The position numbers and the translations under genes are program-made. A stretch of 7,839 bases of DNA from Pirellulaceae bacterium (GTDB lineage: Bacteria > Planctomycetota > Planctomycetia > Pirellulales > Pirellulaceae): assembly GCA_030744095.1 (NCBI GenBank), contig JASLRF010000609.1, forward strand, positions 1 to 7,839. Direction: 5' to 3'. Below the pieces are notes generated by a model. It made no database searches. It saw nothing but the letters and a program-made list of their open reading frames with translations, and was not told where the DNA came from. Shown in pieces: positions 6,929 to 7,839 of this stretch (position 1 is its first letter; each line of letters starts with the position of its first letter).

Positions 6929-7240
6929 CGTAATGTTCGCGGAGCGAACGACGACTAATCGGATGCACAATGAGTGTGCCCGGCTCCCTTCGAAGGTAAC
7001 CCATGAGACGTCCGACAACAACACTTAAGACCATCCTACCGACTTTGTCGACCTTGCCATCAAAATCCATGGTAGCGATCGCGTCACCGGTACGGATTCT
7101 TCGCGGTCCGCAGCACCACAGCCATTCCGTGAGCTAGGTTTTGAGTGCAGACCGCGGCATCCATGGAGGTCAGTCTGGTCGTGTTGTCTTCGCTTTACGT
7201 GGCAATTTTCGAACGCGACGTGGCATCAACGTAATCCGCT
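6892..7240. other. Divergent intergenic region between small unknown gene and HDOD gene
   Basis: 349 bases without a supported gene. The left part (6894-6957) is the hairpin repeat pair. A weak hairpin GCACA-ATGAG-TGTGC (6965-6979) and a 10-base palindrome CCTTCGAAGG (6987-6996) follow. The rest (about 7000-7240) shows nothing I can name. Promoters for both divergent genes should lie here, but no convincing -35/-10 pair or riboswitch-like structure was seen. An in-frame TAA at 7232-7234 closes the HDOD frame upstream. Confidence 0.6.
6894..6957. repeat. Two direct copies of a 29-bp hairpin repeat
   Basis: The copies are at 6894-6922 and 6929-6957, with a 35-base period and 28 of 29 bases identical (the difference is A6915 against G6950). 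Each holds a perfect hairpin GTTCGC-GGA-GCGAAC (6900-6914 and 6935-6949) with a 6-bp stem and 3-base loop; in copy 1 a T/A pair extends the stem to 7 bp. The arrangement resembles short palindromic intergenic repeats. I have the impression that GTTCGCGGAGCGAAC-like units recur in planctomycete genomes, but could not check this. With a 6-base gap between copies it is not a CRISPR array. Confidence 0.85.
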
Positions 7241-7839
7241 ATGAATTCAGATGCATCCCCGCTGAATGTCCTCGATCAACTCGCCAAGCGAGCGCGGCGA
7301 ATGTATACGCTGCCGGCGGTCGCGATGCAGGTGGTCGAGCTGACAAATCGACCCACGATTGATGTGGTGGCGCTGAAAGAATGCATTCAGAACGACCCTG
7401 CGCTGACCACCAAGATCCTCCGCGTCGCCAACAGCTCGTTGTTCGGGCTACCGTCGAAAGTTCGCGATCTCAACCAGGCCCTCACACTGATTGGCAGCAC
7501 GCGGCTCAAGCTCATGGTGCTCGGATTCAGTCTCCCCGACGAATTGCTGTCGAACCTGGATTTGGACGTCTTGAAGAACTACTGGCGGCACGCGCTCGTC
7601 AAAGCGGTGGCGGCACGTGAAATCAGTGAGATGGTATGGAAGATGCCCGGTGACGAAGCGTTTATTGCCGGCCTGTTGCAGGACGTTGGAATGCTGGCCT
7701 TGATCCAAGACTTGGGTCGGCCCTATGTGGCCTTTCTCGATCGAGTCTGGTCGGGCGGCGGCGATCTGGCCGCGTTAGAAAGCTCAACGCTAGGCTTCGA
7801 TCACGTCATCCTGAGTGCGCGTTTGCTCGAGGCATGGGG
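7241..7839 (+). CDS. HDOD-domain signalling protein, N-terminal part
   Basis: 199 complete residues, open at the right edge. An in-frame TAA at 7232-7234 makes the ATG at 7241 the earliest start; no ribosome binding site is visible. The HDOD domain begins at about residue 14 and shows the family pattern: LPAVAMQVVEL (24-34), ALKECIQNDPALTTKILRVANSSLFGLPSKVRDLNQALTLIG region (44-85), YWRHALVKAVAAREI (114-128), AGLLQDVGML (143-152), and LESSTLGFDHVILSARLLEAW (179-199), which is the usual Glu-x(4)-Gly-x-x-His ending of the domain. HDOD proteins are non-enzymatic relatives of HD phosphohydrolases that act in signal transduction, often fused to GGDEF, kinase or receiver domains; any such C-terminal part would lie outside the window. 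At the position where many HDOD proteins keep GLLHDIG, this one has LLQDVG (Q147), which fits loss of metal-dependent catalysis. It is transcribed away from all the other genes. Confidence 0.9.
   Translation, partial: MNSDASPLNVLDQLAKRARRMYTLPAVAMQVVELTNRPTIDVVALKECIQNDPALTTKILRVANSSLFGLPSKVRDLNQALTLIGSTRLKLMVLGFSLPDELLSNLDLDVLKNYWRHALVKAVAAREISEMVWKMPGDEAFIAGLLQDVGMLALIQDLGRPYVAFLDRVWSGGGDLAALESSTLGFDHVILSARLLEAW

Noticed and set aside
6894..6957. Possible CRISPR array from two repeats at a 35-base period
   Set aside because: Only two copies with a 6-base gap, no spacers and no cas genes; it is a palindromic intergenic repeat.
6882..7070. 62-codon minus-strand ORF running through the hairpin repeats
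   Set aside because: Its C-terminal third is simply a translation of the repeat copies, and it overlaps the start of the small unknown gene; there is no independent support.
7075..7082. GCGATCGC octamer palindrome
   Set aside because: A single occurrence in a GC-rich sequence; chance is sufficient.

Overview
The window most likely comes from a planctomycete, probably of the Pirellulaceae type. The main evidence is a neighbouring pair of genes that is hugely expanded in that phylum: a PSCyt1/DUF1549/DUF1553 cytochrome-like protein (2245-5049) followed 15 bases later by a DUF1501 protein (802-2229). Moderately high GC, weak or absent Shine-Dalgarno sequences and a GTTCGC/GCGAAC intergenic hairpin repeat fit the same assignment. 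No rRNA, tRNA, CRISPR array, insertion sequence or integrase was seen.

Layout. Everything from about 6891 down to base 1 lies on the minus strand. In transcription order it holds: a small unknown protein with an acidic tail (6514-6891); a doubtful 63-residue ORF (6259-6450); a secreted protein with a secretin-type C-terminal domain but no secretin N-domains (5151-6242); a 101-base gap; the PSCyt1/PSD1 protein (2245-5049); the DUF1501 protein (802-2229); and the N-terminal third or so of a polytopic GT-C (PMT/ArnT-like) glycosyltransferase that runs off the left edge (1-761). On the plus strand a divergent HDOD-domain signalling gene starts at 7241 and runs off the right edge. The 349-base divergent intergenic region (6892-7240) carries two near-identical 29-bp hairpin units. 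A third, inverted and degenerate copy overlaps the start of the small unknown gene.

How the parts may work together. The cytochrome-like and DUF1501 genes are spaced like an operon and are both predicted to leave the cytoplasm, the first by a Sec-type signal and the second by a twin-arginine signal. Their exact reaction is not known to me. The glycosyltransferase starts 40 bases after DUF1501 and could be co-transcribed. The secretin-like gene and the small genes upstream of it form a separate, loosely spaced group.

I see no convincing undescribed multi-gene system. The points most worth checking are the standalone secretin domain, the hairpin repeat that has captured a start-codon region, and the choice of frame in the gap 6243-6513.
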